The notes: a model not told the origin generated them from the sequence alone. 64,000 bases of DNA from Vibrio neptunius (GCF_000967495.1 NZ_JXXU01000048.1:124001-188000), one strand, 5' to 3'; shown: positions 37,394 through 47,745, counted from the stretch's first letter. A program made the numbers and translations.

Positions 37394-39121
37394 ATGAGTA
37401 GCCCCAGACTTCGTGTTCAATTTGAAACCTTATTTGAACACTACAATGGCAAAGATTGTGGTGTTCAACTTGAAGAGATTACCGATATTCTGTTTTGTAC
37501 TCGACGTAACGCACGCATCGTACTCAATAAAATGGAAGAAGAGGGATGGATCGAATGGCATCCTTCTCCGGGGCGAGGTAAGCTTTCTCAACTGAACTTC
37601 AAACGCAGCCGTACTGATGTCAGCGAAAACCTCGCTAGGCGATATCTTGAAGAAGGGAAAATTGGCCAAGCGCTTAAAGTACTGGACCAAGATTCTGCGA
37701 AACTTGCGCAAGTAGTTGAAAGTTATCTGGGCGTGCAGCAGCTAGAAGGGCAACAAGTCTTACGATTGCCATACTACCGCCCTCTATCCATGCTCAATCC
37801 TGAAAAGCCAGTTCGTCGTTCAGAGCAGCATATTGCTCGTCAAATCTTTAGTGGGCTGACTCGCCTTGATGACAGTGAGAAGCTCTGTCCTGATCTTGCC
37901 CACACATGGGAAATGCTCTCTCCTAAGCATTGGCGGTTCTATCTCAGACCGAATGTACGTTTTCACAACGGCGACCTGCTTACAACGGATATGGTCGTTA
38001 ACTCATTACTTGCACTAAAGAACAAAAACCTGTACTCGCACATAGAGGACGTGGTTAGCCCAGGCCGTTGCGTTGTCGACGTTACGCTTAGAAAAAATAA
38101 CTACCACTTACCGCTTTTATTGTCCGAATCTGATGCTAAAGTCCTATTGCCAGAGAATTCTAGAGCAGAAGATTACGACATAAACCCTGTTGGAACAGGG
38201 CCATACAAAGTGATTCAAAATGATGACAAAAGGCTTGTTTTGCAAGCTTTTGATGGCTACTTCGGTTTCAGACCTTTAATTGACCGCGTAGAAGTATGGG
38301 TCATTGACGATATTCATTCATCAATGGTATTTCCGAGTATGACCAATCCCATCAAGCCTGAAACTGATACCTATAGTGATGACGTTGAACTTGACCCAGG
38401 CTGTACCTATTTGTTGCTCAATCGTCGTAGCGGATTAGCGAAATCTGATGAATGGGCGAATTACTTTAGTCACCGTCTTGGATCCCTGAATTTATATCAG
38501 GAGCTTCCTCAGGAAAAGATAGTGGAATTAGGTGTGTTACCTGCCCATGGGCTGAAGCCAGGCTGGTATCACCATACTAGGCAGGGGCACTATACGTCGC
38601 CGCCTGCCTACCGAAAAGTAACCATTGCATACCACGGACAACACCCAATGTTCCCAACATTGGTAAAGTGTATTGAGTCGCTATTGAAGCAAGATAACTT
38701 AGAAGTTGAACTCATTAAGTATGACATCACTCTACCTGATATTGATGATGTGGATGTGTGGGTCAAACCGATGGGCATTGCTAACAATCGCGAGGATGGC
38801 TTAGCCGGCTGGCTACTTAACTATAGCGATATTGAGCAGTTGAGTAAGCCTGAAGACTTTAAATATTGGTCTAGCCTTGTCGAGGTCTGGCAAGCAGAAG
38901 AAAATAGCCTTTTCCCAGCAAAAGACTTAGGAAAATCTCTGGTAGAGAAAATGCAGATCATTCCTATGTTTCATTGTTGGTTGGGGATCAGTAAAGACCA
39001 ATGTGGCTCGCTGCAAAACGCAAAATGTAATGCGCTTGGTTGGTTTGATTTTAGTCAGGTTTGGCTGAAACCGGAGAAGCTAAGCGAAGATTTAGAGATG
39101 GTTCATGGCAAAACCGAATAA
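37394..39121 (+). CDS. SgrR-family transcriptional regulator
   Basis: A 575-residue protein with an N-terminal winged-helix DNA-binding domain (DCGVQLEEITDILFCTRRNA, NKMEEEGWIEWHPSPGRGKLS) fused to an oligopeptide-binding-protein-like solute domain (YYRPLSMLNPEKPVRRSEQ, VRFHNGDLLTTDMVVNSL, YDINPVGTGPYKV). This is the SgrR layout, a regulator that binds a small sugar-related ligand. No SgrS-like RNA or sugar transporter is beside it. Its end overlaps the next small gene by 17 bases. Confidence 0.87.
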   Translation: MSSPRLRVQFETLFEHYNGKDCGVQLEEITDILFCTRRNARIVLNKMEEEGWIEWHPSPGRGKLSQLNFKRSRTDVSENLARRYLEEGKIGQALKVLDQDSAKLAQVVESYLGVQQLEGQQVLRLPYYRPLSMLNPEKPVRRSEQHIARQIFSGLTRLDDSEKLCPDLAHTWEMLSPKHWRFYLRPNVRFHNGDLLTTDMVVNSLLALKNKNLYSHIEDVVSPGRCVVDVTLRKNNYHLPLLLSESDAKVLLPENSRAEDYDINPVGTGPYKVIQNDDKRLVLQAFDGYFGFRPLIDRVEVWVIDDIHSSMVFPSMTNPIKPETDTYSDDVELDPGCTYLLLNRRSGLAKSDEWANYFSHRLGSLNLYQELPQEKIVELGVLPAHGLKPGWYHHTRQGHYTSPPAYRKVTIAYHGQHPMFPTLVKCIESLLKQDNLEVELIKYDITLPDIDDVDVWVKPMGIANNREDGLAGWLLNYSDIEQLSKPEDFKYWSSLVEVWQAEENSLFPAKDLGKSLVEKMQIIPMFHCWLGISKDQCGSLQNAKCNALGWFDFSQVWLKPEKLSEDLEMVHGKTE

Positions 39122-39356
39122 GAAACAACCCAGTAAAACCGTCGATATTTATTGTTCTAAGTGTAAATCTCAGCTCTTCAAATACCGAAAGGGTGGCAAA
39201 GGGGCACTGGTTAAGTGTTTTAAAGAGCGTATTGTCGAAGATTACACAAAAATGGCGTGTCATTGTCCTGAATGTGGCCGAGAGTTTGCGAGAGAAGCAA
39301 TGATTCGAGGTGCTCCCGCATACAAGATTATTGGCGGGAAAGTCACTATGAAGTAG
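39105..39356 (+). CDS. Small zinc-ribbon protein
   Basis: An 83-residue basic protein, MAKPNKKQPSKTVDIYCSKC, with two CxxC pairs (CSKC and CPEC) forming a probable zinc ribbon around the positively charged middle FKYRKGGKGALVKCFKE. It overlaps the 3' end of the SgrR-like gene. Nucleic-acid binding is likely by composition only. Confidence 0.72.
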   Translation: MAKPNKKQPSKTVDIYCSKCKSQLFKYRKGGKGALVKCFKERIVEDYTKMACHCPECGREFAREAMIRGAPAYKIIGGKVTMK

Positions 39357-39566
39357 AGCACAGTTAGCATAATCTTTTAACAAAAATAACAGTACTATTG
39401 ATTGAGAATTCTGTTGAAAATGAGGTGAGGCGCACTGATTTTGATCTTAATCGCTAAAAATCGTAAAAATATCGTTAAGAGCTATCATTGAATTTTAAAA
39501 GTGTTAGAATGTCGCTGTTCAAAAATCAGTCCAATCTATCAACTTTGCAAACAATAGGGGTTATCA

Positions 39567-39644
39567 ATGGAGCTAGGTCTTATCATCGCTTTCATCGTCA
39601 CGTCAGCTGTAATGGTCAAGAAAGAGATGACAAGCTCAAAATAA
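39567..39644 (+). CDS. Candidate 25-residue membrane peptide
   Basis: A short frame MELGLIIAFIVTSAVMVKKE ending EMTSSK, a hydrophobic span with a positive tail. ATAGGGG lies seven bases before the ATG, and a terminator follows 50 bases after the stop, so a short transcript is likely. It could be a small membrane protein or part of a small RNA gene. Confidence 0.4.
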   Translation: MELGLIIAFIVTSAVMVKKEMTSSK

Positions 39645-39696
39645 TTACCGTTTCATTCATAACATTTTGGTTATCTTTTTTTGAATGAACGATAAA

Positions 39697-39721
39697 AGCT
39701 CCCAAATTTGGGGGCTTTTTT
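39697..39721 (+). terminator. Intrinsic terminator
   Basis: Stem AGCTCCC/GGGGGCT with a T-run, after the 25-residue frame. Confidence 0.8.
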
Positions 39722-39759
39722 GTTTTTACCTTGGTTTATCCGTGATTTGAATGTAAAAA

Positions 39760-39780
39760 AAGCCAGTATAAAACTGGCTT
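39760..39780 (-). terminator. Terminator of the TonB-dependent receptor gene
   Basis: Stem AAGCCAGT/ACTGGCTT; on the minus strand seven T follow. Confidence 0.88.
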
Positions 39781-39808
39781 TGAATGATAGGCTGTGTATT
39801 GCGTTCTG

Positions 39809-41941
39809 TTAGAACTGGTAATCTACACTCACACCCCAGTTACGACCTGGTTGACTGTAGTAATCCATGTTTGAAACTGAAGTTTTTCCTGTCAGGTCAT
39901 CATACAGATGATATTTCTTATCCAGTGCATTGAATAAGCCTGCACGCAATGTAAGGTCCTTAATAGGGCGGTAGTAACCAGTTAGATCAACCACAGTATA
40001 ACCATTGGCATCTACGTTGTCTTCTGAAGACCATTCAGTTTTGGCGTCAATCATAGTGACATTCAGTAAACCACCGTAGTGGCGTTCAGGATGATCATAC
40101 CCCACACCAAATACCGCTGATAATGGCGCTACACTATCAATAGCATTGCCAGTCTTTTTGTCTTCACCTTCTGCATACGCAACCGAAAACTTGCTGTAGG
40201 TACCTTGAGGTAAATCGAATGATTTATCCAACAATAATGTACTAGAAAGTTCAGCTCCGTATATTTCAACTTTGTCTAAGTTTTGGTTGGTATATACCGT
40301 TTTACTACCGCTGGTACCAGTTTGTATGGTTTCAATAAAGTTATCATACTCGTTGAAGAATGTAGCAAGTTCAAACTGAGCAAATTCGTTATTGCCTCTG
40401 AAACCTACCTCATAAGAAATACTGCTTTCCGCTTTAAGATCTGGGTTTGGCTCTACAATTGCGCCTTGATCATAAAGATAATAAAGGTCATAAACAGTCG
40501 GTGCCTTAAACCCAGTACTTATTTTTGCAAAAGTTGAGAATTTGTCAGTAAGGTGATAAACGGCACCGAGATTCCCTGTCATCGCTGAGTCACTGTTCTT
40601 AGAAACAGTATTGGTATAGCTGTCGGTTTGTTCTGGATCAGATTCAAATGAATCGAATCGAACACCGCCAGTGATCACTAACTTTTCATCAAGGAAAAAG
40701 GCGTGATCTTGCAGAAATGCTCCCCATTGAGTCAATTTAGCGTTTGGACTCGTACCTCTAGTACTTGGAGATGAGGTGCCAGAATCCAAGAAAAAGTCGG
40801 TGTTAGCTAGTTCAAAATCGTTATGGATATAACTTAGGCCGTAAGTTAGCTGATGAATTGCTGACTCACTAGACAATACTTTGTCAAATTGGCTGTTGAA
40901 CTGGATAGACGTATCTTGTGTGTCACGTTTACGTACGCGTCGGTTATATCTGTCAGTTGTATCCCCATTGTCATTAACTGACTGAGAATCTTGGTAAGAG
41001 ACCGACCAGTCAAGTTCATCAGCAATGGCATGATTCATCAACCACTTATGCTCAAACGTTACACGTGTACGTGTATTATTGTCGTCGTTAAATGCATTAC
41101 TGTAGTTGAATGGAGGAGTAGAAGATAACTTTTCTAGATCGGTTTCTCTGTAAGTGAAATCATAGTGTTCAAGAGCCAAACCTACGCGATGTTCTTCGCT
41201 TAATTGATAATATACTTTAGCAAGTAGGTTCTGAATTTCTTTGTCAGCAGGGTTTGCTGCGCCTCGGTCATCACCTTCGACTTCTGAACCATCACCATGC
41301 TTTTTAGTTTCTTTTCCATCGGCATAGGTAAGCATTAAAAGGGTTTCCAACTGATCTTTGCGCATGGCCCAAGTACCCGTTGTTTTGAATGTCTCATCTG
41401 CTGACGTATAACCAGTCTTGATACCAAAGCGATGTTCATTGCCATCTGTTGTAAGAATATCATTTGGGTTCTTCGTTCTAAGTAGTACGGTACCGCCTAA
41501 TGCATCAGAACCATAAAGCGACGATGAAGCTCCTTTATTCACTTCGATAGCTTTAAGCGTATCGACTTCAAATGTATTTTGATGCTTAGCTTGAGTGCCG
41601 CCACCGGAGTTATAAGGGACGGGCTGCTGAACATCGTCAACCATGACCTTTACTCGACTCTCTTCCATGCCTCGGATGTTAAAGCCGGAGATACCAAATC
41701 GCCCAGTCCCTTGAGCCTGAACACCAGGTTCATACTTAAGTGCATCTTTAACATCTTTGGCCAGCAAGTTGTCAATTTGGTCTTCCGAAATTGTCGCAAC
41801 GGAAGAAGATACATCATTTTTATTTTGCTCTGTACGAGTTGCGGATACCACGACTTCATCAAATAATGCATACTCTTCTGCATGCGCACTTGGTAGTAGA
41901 GCGAGTATAATAGAAGCTGACAATAATGATTTTTTATACAT
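39809..41941 (-). CDS. TonB-dependent heme/hemoglobin-type receptor
   Basis: A 710-residue outer-membrane receptor with signal peptide (SLLSASIILALLPSAHA), a TonB box-like segment (DEVVVSATRTEQN), a plug domain (FNIRGMEESRVKVMVDDVQQ, NKGASSSLYGSDALGGTV) and a 22-strand barrel ending in NWGVSVDYQF. NPDLKAESS matches the NPDL element of heme/hemoglobin receptors (HutA/HutR class). ATG at 41941 starts right at the signal peptide. A Fur-box-like site lies upstream, indicating iron repression. Confidence 0.92.
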   Translation of the reverse strand: MYKKSLLSASIILALLPSAHAEEYALFDEVVVSATRTEQNKNDVSSSVATISEDQIDNLLAKDVKDALKYEPGVQAQGTGRFGISGFNIRGMEESRVKVMVDDVQQPVPYNSGGGTQAKHQNTFEVDTLKAIEVNKGASSSLYGSDALGGTVLLRTKNPNDILTTDGNEHRFGIKTGYTSADETFKTTGTWAMRKDQLETLLMLTYADGKETKKHGDGSEVEGDDRGAANPADKEIQNLLAKVYYQLSEEHRVGLALEHYDFTYRETDLEKLSSTPPFNYSNAFNDDNNTRTRVTFEHKWLMNHAIADELDWSVSYQDSQSVNDNGDTTDRYNRRVRKRDTQDTSIQFNSQFDKVLSSESAIHQLTYGLSYIHNDFELANTDFFLDSGTSSPSTRGTSPNAKLTQWGAFLQDHAFFLDEKLVITGGVRFDSFESDPEQTDSYTNTVSKNSDSAMTGNLGAVYHLTDKFSTFAKISTGFKAPTVYDLYYLYDQGAIVEPNPDLKAESSISYEVGFRGNNEFAQFELATFFNEYDNFIETIQTGTSGSKTVYTNQNLDKVEIYGAELSSTLLLDKSFDLPQGTYSKFSVAYAEGEDKKTGNAIDSVAPLSAVFGVGYDHPERHYGGLLNVTMIDAKTEWSSEDNVDANGYTVVDLTGYYRPIKDLTLRAGLFNALDKKYHLYDDLTGKTSVSNMDYYSQPGRNWGVSVDYQF

Positions 41942-42009
41942 TGTTGTAATTACCTTTAAATCCATAATCGGGCTTATGCTTGAACGGCAAGCACTCTATA
42001 GGATCTAAA

Positions 42010-42024
42010 TGATAATTACTATCG
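42010..42024. promoter_or_regulatory. Putative Fur box upstream of the heme receptor
   Basis: TGATAAT-T-ACTATCG fits the 7-1-7 Fur consensus TGATAAT-N-ATTATCA at 12 of 14 arm positions and lies about 70 bases before the receptor start. It is also 175 bases before the divergent LysR gene. Confidence 0.65.
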
Positions 42025-42198
42025 TTCGTATTATTGATGTTTGTTTGATTTTATACCGATTTTCATTCTAATTATAAAAAAATCGTTAAAATACAGATAG
42101 ATGAACAGTAAGTTAACAATTGTAAAGGTTCCATTTATCTGGTTGTAATGTGATATAAATCACTTTATTTATGGTGTTTATTAATAGGAATAATAATA

Positions 42199-43089
42199 TT
42201 GCAAAGTCCAATAACACTAGAAGCGATGCATATCCTAGATGCGATTGATCGCAGAGGAAGCTTCGCGGCAGCGGCTAATGAACTTGATCGTGCACCTTCA
42301 TCGTTAAGCTATCAGATTCAAAAGCTTGAACAGGATTTAGATATCATGATCTTTGACCGTTCAGGTCACAAAGCCAGTTTTACACAAGCAGGGAAGCTTA
42401 TTCTTGAAAGAGGGCGAGTGATCTTGTCTGCGACCGAAAAACTAGTTAACGATGCCAGTGTTCTTGCTAACGGTTGGGAACTCGATATGACACTTGCTTA
42501 TGATGGTATTGTGTCTATTCAGAATTTTTTCTCTCTGGTAGATGCCCTTGGGAATGTGAGCTCCACACGTATTCGATTGCAAGAAGAGATCCTAGCGGGT
42601 TGTTGGGAATCACTCGATGAGGGCAGGGCAGATCTGCTAGTTTGTGCTAAACCTGACACCTTACCATTAGACGTAAAGTCCGAGACGATCGGGGCCTTGA
42701 AAATGATCTGGGTTGCTGCCCCCAACCACTATGTCCACCAACGAAATGGCCCATTTAACGAAGAAGCTAGAGCTAAATATCGCGTTATTGCGATTTCGGA
42801 TACCGCAAGAGAGCAACCTGCTATCAGTGTCAACATATTGCAAAAACAACCTAGACTAACAGTTAGTAACTTGTCTGCAAAAATTGATGCGTTGCAATCC
42901 GGTTTAGGTATAGGCACCATGCCATTATCCGTGGCGCAGCCTCTTATTGATAAAGGAACACTAGCCAAAATCTCAGACAGTGAAACTTTTGAGATGGACA
43001 TCATTATGGCTTGGAAAAGAAACCAGATGGGCGAAGCCAAATCTTGGTGCATTAAGTACCTCAAGAAAAACTGGACACTAAAAGAGTGA
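42199..43089 (+). CDS. LysR-family transcriptional regulator
   Basis: A 296-residue regulator with N-terminal helix-turn-helix (DAIDRRGSFAAAANELDRAP, SSLSYQIQKLEQDLDIMIFDR) and the LysR effector domain. The start is TTG with AGGA eleven bases before. It is divergent from the heme receptor and convergent with the pat gene; its target is unknown. Confidence 0.87.
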   Translation: MQSPITLEAMHILDAIDRRGSFAAAANELDRAPSSLSYQIQKLEQDLDIMIFDRSGHKASFTQAGKLILERGRVILSATEKLVNDASVLANGWELDMTLAYDGIVSIQNFFSLVDALGNVSSTRIRLQEEILAGCWESLDEGRADLLVCAKPDTLPLDVKSETIGALKMIWVAAPNHYVHQRNGPFNEEARAKYRVIAISDTAREQPAISVNILQKQPRLTVSNLSAKIDALQSGLGIGTMPLSVAQPLIDKGTLAKISDSETFEMDIIMAWKRNQMGEAKSWCIKYLKKNWTLKE

Positions 43090-43127
43090 TCGAGTTTGTT
43101 CGGGTGGATCAAACACGATCCGCCCGT

Positions 43128-45809
43128 CTAACCAAGTGGTAACACCATATCGGCGATGCCATCTTCAAAATTGACATCCAGCTTAAAGCCGAGCTTCTGT
43201 GCGAGCATTAACATTCCCCTGTTGGTGGGCATTGTCATCCCAGATATTTGCTTGGTTCCTTTCTGGCGACAATATTCTATGATTTTATCCATCAAAATCT
43301 TACCTAATCCTTTCCCTTTCAAATCAGAGCGAATCAATATAGCGAATTCAGCATCCGTATTTTCTGAATTGATCAAGGCGCGCGATACACCGATAATAGT
43401 GGGGTTTGAATCATAATTAGCCACCGCGACAAACGCCATTTCACGGTCGTAATCAATTTGTGTCAGGTTAGCCAACGCCTCATGATTAAACTCTCCGACA
43501 TCACTAAAGAAGCGCTTATATAGATCTTCTTTCGATACATTATTTATAAAGTCTGCATGGCCAGGCTCATCTTCGGGAAGAATAGGGCGTAATAAAATAG
43601 AATCACCATCTCTTAACTTTATTTTTTGCTCATATTCAACGGGGTAAGGGCGAATTGCTAAGCGTTTCTGAGCATCTCCTTGATATGTCTTAAGCACCAA
43701 ATCTGCGTCGAGAATCGTAAAACTATCCCCAATCGCGAGTACTGGATGAATATCCAGCTCATGAACCTGAGGGCAATCCACAATCATCTGAGAAATCCTT
43801 ACTAATAGTTCAGATAGCCCATTAATATCCATCGGCATCGGCAGTTTTTGAGGACGTATTTTACCACTCTTAATTGCTCTAACGATCAAATAGCGAGCGA
43901 GCGTCATATTAAGTGGGGGAAGAGCGGCAGCGGCATCGATTGACTCATCCCATTCTGAGCCTCCTTGGCCGACCAATATAACAGGGCCAAAGATTTCATC
44001 CGTTTTTACTTTTATGCGGATCTCTTCACCACCGGCAAGTTTTGCCATGCCTTGAACCAAGAGGCCGTGTACGTGTGCAGAAGGATAAGAAAATTTGGTT
44101 CTATCAAGTATTGCCTGCGCAGCACTAGCGACTTCCTGACTATTGCGTAAGTTAAGCATGACACCCTGTACGTCTGACTTGTGCACAATATCGGGAGAGC
44201 GAAGTTTAACCGCAACCGGATACCCTATCTGTTCGGCAACATGAACGGCCTCACTGGCATCTGAAGCGATCCAAGTTGGTAAGACATTAAAATTAAAACA
44301 TTTAAGAAAATGACCAATTTGATGGGTATCCAATGATACTGTATTTATATCCAGTAGCTTGCTGTCAATCCATTTCTTGGCTTCCTTCAATTCTCCAACG
44401 TGAACGGGTTCAGCTGTCGTTGGTGTTTCCATCAATTGCTTTTGGTTTCTTCGGTATTCCACTAGATGCATGAAAGCGACAACAGCGCTTTCCGGAGTTC
44501 TATACGTCGGTATGCCTGCATGAGTAAATATGTGTCGCGCGGGTCTGGCTGTCATTTCACCAGACCAGTTAGTCAATATGTTGAAGTGTTTGTGTCTGGG
44601 GTGGGCTTTGATTGCCTCGACGATCGCGAGCGCCGTTTGTTCAGAGTGGGCGATGGCGGAGGGGCTGTACATAATCAGAATGGCATCAGCACAATCACTA
44701 TCCATTAAAATGTTAAGTGTATCTATGTAGCGCTGATGCCCTGCATCACCCACTAGATCAATGGGGTTGTTGTAGCTCCAACTAGAAGGCAAGATGTGAC
44801 TTATTTTATCAATGACGTCATCTGGAAGAACCGCAAGTTTACCGCCACGAGTCAATAAGGTATCCACCGCCATGATGGCCGGGCCACCGCCGTTGGTGAT
44901 GATGGCAAGTCGTTCGCCACGAAGTGGAACCGAATGCGTGAGTGTTTCTACAGCGGCAAAGAGTTCATGCGAGTTGTTTACTCGTAGCATCCCAGTGCGG
45001 CGAATGGCGGAATCATAAATAATATCGAGAGTGTTATCTCCGCCCGTATGAGCTTGAGCCGCCCGTCTACCCGCTGACGTTTTTCCACCTTTCAAAACGA
45101 GAATGCGACGATTACGAGAGGCCGCCCTCGCCGCCGACATAAATCGTCTTGCCTCTTTGATGGTATCTACGTAAAGCAATATGGCTTCAGTGTGAGAGTC
45201 CCTACTTAAGTGATCAAGTAAATCTGCAAAATCTATATCATGTGCATTTCCAATTGATATAAAGGCTGAAAAACCAATATTTTTGTCGTTCGCCCAATCG
45301 AGGATGGTGGTACACATAGCCGCTGACTGGGAAATAAAAGCAATTTTGCCTTTTTGTGCCGTGATTGGGGAGAATGAGGCGTTGAAATTTACCCACGGTA
45401 ACATGATTCCAAGGCTGTTTGGCCCCAATATTCGTATGTTGGACTTTTGTGCAATGTCGAGACAAGCGTCTTGGATACTATAGCCTTCGCTGGTTTCCCG
45501 ATGCATATCGGCAGAAAGAACAATGACGGCTTTGACCTTTTTCTTCGCTAGTTGTCTGAATAGGTCTAGATTTCTGCTGGCGTTGGTACATAAAATAGCG
45601 ACATCGGGTGTAATTGGCAGTGATTCGATAGTCTTGTAGGCGAGCACACCGCATACCGAACTATAGCGAGGCGTAACTGGCATAATTGCGCCTTCAAATC
45701 CCCCTTGAAGAAGGTTTTTCATCACGATATTACCGGCTTGCATCGTTCTGATCGAAGCGCCAACAACAGCGACTGACGTTGGTTTAAATAAGTGGCTCAG
45801 ACTGTTCAT
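43128..45809 (-). CDS. Pat/YfiQ-type protein lysine acetyltransferase (acyl-CoA synthetase-like plus GNAT)
   Basis: An 893-residue protein with an N-terminal CoA-binding domain (FKPTSVAVVGASIRTMQAGN), the ADP-forming acyl-CoA synthetase core (AFISQSAAMCTTILDWA, VLKGGKTSAGRRAAQAHTGG), an ATP-grasp-like part (IGYPVAVKLRSPDIVHKSD) and a C-terminal GNAT acetyltransferase (DLKGKGLGKILMDKIIEYCR). This is the Pat/YfiQ architecture, which acetylates acetyl-CoA synthetase and others. ATG at 45809 has CGGAG at good spacing; a longer N-terminus of 14 codons is unlikely. Confidence 0.93.
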   Translation of the reverse strand: MNSLSHLFKPTSVAVVGASIRTMQAGNIVMKNLLQGGFEGAIMPVTPRYSSVCGVLAYKTIESLPITPDVAILCTNASRNLDLFRQLAKKKVKAVIVLSADMHRETSEGYSIQDACLDIAQKSNIRILGPNSLGIMLPWVNFNASFSPITAQKGKIAFISQSAAMCTTILDWANDKNIGFSAFISIGNAHDIDFADLLDHLSRDSHTEAILLYVDTIKEARRFMSAARAASRNRRILVLKGGKTSAGRRAAQAHTGGDNTLDIIYDSAIRRTGMLRVNNSHELFAAVETLTHSVPLRGERLAIITNGGGPAIMAVDTLLTRGGKLAVLPDDVIDKISHILPSSWSYNNPIDLVGDAGHQRYIDTLNILMDSDCADAILIMYSPSAIAHSEQTALAIVEAIKAHPRHKHFNILTNWSGEMTARPARHIFTHAGIPTYRTPESAVVAFMHLVEYRRNQKQLMETPTTAEPVHVGELKEAKKWIDSKLLDINTVSLDTHQIGHFLKCFNFNVLPTWIASDASEAVHVAEQIGYPVAVKLRSPDIVHKSDVQGVMLNLRNSQEVASAAQAILDRTKFSYPSAHVHGLLVQGMAKLAGGEEIRIKVKTDEIFGPVILVGQGGSEWDESIDAAAALPPLNMTLARYLIVRAIKSGKIRPQKLPMPMDINGLSELLVRISQMIVDCPQVHELDIHPVLAIGDSFTILDADLVLKTYQGDAQKRLAIRPYPVEYEQKIKLRDGDSILLRPILPEDEPGHADFINNVSKEDLYKRFFSDVGEFNHEALANLTQIDYDREMAFVAVANYDSNPTIIGVSRALINSENTDAEFAILIRSDLKGKGLGKILMDKIIEYCRQKGTKQISGMTMPTNRGMLMLAQKLGFKLDVNFEDGIADMVLPLG

Positions 45810-46028
45810 TTTTAAACTCCGATATTCAGCGTTCAGACTAATATTAACCAAGCACTTGAACGAATTCAGAGATAATTAGGTGTTGTTTTAATCAGATCAC
45901 CTGCCATGACTTCGACTTTGTGTCATGGGTCACAGTGTATTTATATATAATTAAAATGTTGGCTTGATTCTCTCGCTATCTAACGGCATGATTTACAGTA
46001 ATTTCTACAAAAGGCATTTGAAGAATTC

Positions 46029-46598
46029 ATGAAAAAAATCGCAATAGTTGGCTTATCAGTGGTGCTTTCAGCTTGTGTATCGAGTGATTACGTCACCGAC
46101 GTATCGTCTGAAAGTTATCGTGAAGATTACAAAACAGCGGCAATAGAAAAGCCGATTGTTTCGGAGCAAGGCGTTACCAACGGCGTCACGGAAGAAGCGG
46201 TTAAGACGGTTAGGCCGATGGCTGAGAAGCAAATGACTAAGATGCAATCTCACACGAATGCCAAGCCAGCAGTGGCGATTATTCCACCCACCGCTAAACA
46301 GAAAGCGTCGAACCCACGTTATGGCTTCACAATCCAAGTGGTTGCTGTGGGAAGTCAAACTAAGGTTGACCAATTTGCGCGCAAATTACCGCGTGACGGT
46401 GAACCTGTTTGGGAGAACTATAAAGTCGTAAATGGCACTAAGTGGTATACTGTTCTCTATGGAGACTACGCCACTCGAGCTGATGCGAAAAAAGCGATTT
46501 CGAAGCTTCCTAGTGAGCTACAGGATATGAAACCTTTTGTTAAAAGTATCGATGCGATTAAAAACTCTGAGTTCCCATCATTAAACAAACTTAACTAA
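46029..46598 (+). CDS. SPOR-domain lipoprotein
   Basis: A 189-residue lipoprotein (lipobox in VVLSACVSSD) with a flexible middle and a C-terminal SPOR domain, seen as RYGFTIQVVAVGSQTKVDQF and NGTKWYTVLYGDYATRADAK. SPOR domains bind denuded peptidoglycan at division sites. Single gene ending at a strong terminator. Confidence 0.85.
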   Translation: MKKIAIVGLSVVLSACVSSDYVTDVSSESYREDYKTAAIEKPIVSEQGVTNGVTEEAVKTVRPMAEKQMTKMQSHTNAKPAVAIIPPTAKQKASNPRYGFTIQVVAVGSQTKVDQFARKLPRDGEPVWENYKVVNGTKWYTVLYGDYATRADAKKAISKLPSELQDMKPFVKSIDAIKNSEFPSLNKLN

Positions 46599-46606
46599 TT
46601 CTACTC

Positions 46607-46630
46607 AAAAGGGGCATTAGCCCCTTTTTT
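46607..46630 (+). terminator. Intrinsic terminator after the SPOR lipoprotein
   Basis: Stem AAAAGGGGC/GCCCCTTTT with a T-run. Confidence 0.92.
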
Positions 46631-46755
46631 AATGCATATTTAACGACCAATCAAACCGTCAAACAGTCATAATTCGGTTAAAACGATGAATCCGAGCCGA
46701 GATTTGATTATGATTGCTTTACCAATCCCTCTGTTATTTCACGGAAAGATCTTTA

Positions 46756-47745
46756 ATGGCGATTACAACAATTTTACTTCTTTGTGGTGGCGGTGCTGCT
46801 GAGCATGAAGTGTCACTCGTATCAGCAGATTTCGTTCAGTCTCAACTTGAACTTACCCCAGAATTTGAGGTTATTCGAGTGGAAATGAAACCCGAAGGTT
46901 GGTATCACGGTGACCAATTAGTGTACTTGGATACCAATGCCGGAACACTCAACTCAGAAATGGAAGCAACCAATCTCGACTTTGTGGTGCCTTGTATTCA
47001 CGGTTTTCCGGGAGAAACGGGGGATATCCAGTCGATGCTTGAATTATCTGGCATTCCTTATCTGGGCTGCGGTTCTGAAGCGAGCACAAACAGCTTCAAT
47101 AAAATTACGTCAAAGCTTTGGTATGATGCGCTCAATATACCTAATACGCCATACATCTTTTTGTCTGAAAACAACCAACAAGCGTATGATCAGAGCATAG
47201 CGGCATTCGAAGAATGGGGAAGTGTATTTGTCAAAGCGGCAAGGCAGGGGTCATCTGTTGGTTGTTACAAAGTGACGCAAAAAGAGCAACTTAGTCAAGC
47301 GATAGACGATGCCTTTGGTTATTCAGATCAAGTGTTGGTTGAAAAAGCGGTCAAGCCTCGTGAACTAGAAGTCGCAGCATATGAATATCAAGGTGTACTG
47401 CATGTTACGCCACCAGGTGAAATAAAAGCACCTGAAGATTCATTTTACTCGTATGAGGAAAAATACAGTGCAGATAGCCATTCAACAACAGACGTGGAAG
47501 CAACTGATTTAACCAAGGACCAACTTATCGTTATACAACAAGCGGCTGAAAAAGTGTTCAAACAAATGAAACTTCGTCACTTGTCACGTATCGACTTTTT
47601 CCTGACTCCTGAAGGGGACGTTTACTTAAATGAGATCAATACCTTCCCTGGAATGACACCTATTTCAATGTTTCCGAAAATGGTTGAGAATCATGGCTTA
47701 AAGTTCTCAGAATTCTTGGCTGATTGCGTAAAAAGCTCGCTTTAA
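46756..47745 (+). CDS. ddl: D-alanine--D-alanine ligase
   Basis: A 329-residue ATP-grasp enzyme making D-Ala-D-Ala for cell-wall precursors. Motifs: LLLCGGGAAEHEVSLVSA at the N-terminus, FPGETGDIQSMLELSGIPYL, VKAARQGSSVGCYKV (nucleotide-binding loop) and YLNEINTFPGMTPISMFPKM near the end. ATG at 46756 has GGAAAG upstream and gives the normal length; an upstream start 14 codons earlier is unlikely. Its last four bases overlap the end of the convergent recombinase gene. Confidence 0.96.
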   Translation: MAITTILLLCGGGAAEHEVSLVSADFVQSQLELTPEFEVIRVEMKPEGWYHGDQLVYLDTNAGTLNSEMEATNLDFVVPCIHGFPGETGDIQSMLELSGIPYLGCGSEASTNSFNKITSKLWYDALNIPNTPYIFLSENNQQAYDQSIAAFEEWGSVFVKAARQGSSVGCYKVTQKEQLSQAIDDAFGYSDQVLVEKAVKPRELEVAAYEYQGVLHVTPPGEIKAPEDSFYSYEEKYSADSHSTTDVEATDLTKDQLIVIQQAAEKVFKQMKLRHLSRIDFFLTPEGDVYLNEINTFPGMTPISMFPKMVENHGLKFSEFLADCVKSSL

